A DNA stretch of 24,348 bases from NCBI GenBank assembly GCA_023428785.1, contig JAEYWU010000035.1:1-24348 (forward strand), given 5' to 3'. The notes beneath the pieces were generated by a model, which was given only the letters and a program-made list of their open reading frames with translations, was not told where the DNA came from and ran no database searches. Each line of letters opens with the position of its first letter. The stretch's first letter is position 1. This DNA comes from Pseudomonadota bacterium (lineage in GTDB: Bacteria; Pseudomonadota; Alphaproteobacteria; Caulobacterales; Caulobacteraceae). Both the position numbers and the translations under genes were made by a program. Of this stretch, positions 23,987-24,348 are shown in pieces.

Positions 23987-24348
23987 TCAGGTCTTCTTCT
24001 TGAACAGGCCGGCGAGCATCGACTTCGCGTCGCCCTTGCCGCCCTTGCCCTTCGGACCGGCCAGCGCCGGGAGTTCGCGGCGCGAGACGATCTGGGCCAG
24101 CATCTGGAAGGCGTCGGCGGCCTTGGACTTGGCCCCGGCGTCGAGGATCATCTGACCGTTGTTGGCGGCCGCGCCGAACACCTTGGGATCGAACGGAATG
24201 ATCAGGCTGGGGTGAACGCCCAGGGCGGCCCCGAAGTCCTTGGCGGGAATCTCGGGACGGCCCGGGACCCCGACCTGGTTGAGCACCAGCCGCGGCGGCG
24301 CATCGTTGGGTCGGCCCTGACGGATCAGGTCGATCATGTTCTTGGCGT
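23987..24348 (-). CDS. cpaE: Tad pilus assembly protein CpaE (TadZ), partial
   Basis: The C-terminal part (about 120 residues) of a ParA/MinD-like ATPase that positions the pilus machine at the pole. The gene enters from beyond the right edge of the window, so its 5' end and Walker A motif are not visible. What can be seen (RLVLNQVGVPGRPEIPAKDFGAALGVHPSLIIPFDPKVFGAAANNGQMI) matches the final strand-helix part of CpaE. A basic, Gly/Lys-rich tail ends in LFKKKT. It immediately precedes cpaF, as in Caulobacter. Confidence 0.88.
   Translation of the reverse strand, partial: AKNMIDLIRQGRPNDAPPRLVLNQVGVPGRPEIPAKDFGAALGVHPSLIIPFDPKVFGAAANNGQMILDAGAKSKAADAFQMLAQIVSRRELPALAGPKGKGGKGDAKSMLAGLFKKKT

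Overview
The window reads as a compact, GC-rich stretch of an alphaproteobacterial chromosome, most likely from Caulobacterales (Brevundimonas or a relative). This is inferred from gene content: a MmcB-family repair nuclease, a RegB/RegA/Sco redox-control locus, a class I ribonucleotide reductase of the short alphaproteobacterial type, and a Cpa/Tad pilus cluster in the order cpaE-cpaF-tadB-tadC. Nearly everything is chromosomal housekeeping. I see no phage, plasmid, transposase, CRISPR, tRNA or rRNA.

Layout. 1-4.4 kb: dnaJ, a two-helix membrane microprotein, xseA (minus strand), a secreted lipocalin followed by a possible 17-residue peptide, another small membrane protein, and mmcB behind a near-perfect alphaproteobacterial LexA box. 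4.5-7.2 kb: regB-regA on the minus strand, divergent from a Sco/SenC copper chaperone. 7.2-10.3 kb: dapF and a MAPEG protein (minus), divergent from a K+ channel with a C-terminal zinc ribbon, then a PAP2 phosphatase (minus). 10.3-13.2 kb: nrdA with a long structured promoter region, then about 710 bp without a gene. That gap carries a two-copy inverted intergenic repeat, a perfect 12-bp hairpin and a 7-bp tandem repeat. 13.2-17.2 kb: a YaiI/UPF0178 protein overlapping arfB, a cupin-MFS pair (minus), dapE, and a 45-residue membrane peptide. 17.2-20.4 kb: an exported M20 amidohydrolase (minus), an MFS transporter and a SRPBCC protein. 20.4 kb to the end: tadC, tadB, cpaF and the 3' part of cpaE (minus).

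Functional links. RegB/RegA and Sco connect respiratory redox state to cytochrome oxidase assembly. dapF and dapE are two steps of the same diaminopimelate/lysine pathway but lie in separate transcription units. The Tad block supplies the motor ATPase (CpaF), the two inner-membrane platform proteins (TadB, TadC) and the localisation ATPase (CpaE) of a type IVc pilus. mmcB and nrdA both serve DNA maintenance, and each has a plausible dedicated operator (LexA and NrdR respectively).

I do not find a convincing undescribed multi-gene system. The parts most worth a second look are the nrdA control region, the repeats between nrdA and the YaiI gene, the SOS box at mmcB, the channel/zinc-ribbon fusion, and a recurring arrangement in which convergent genes share a CTAG at their stop codons.
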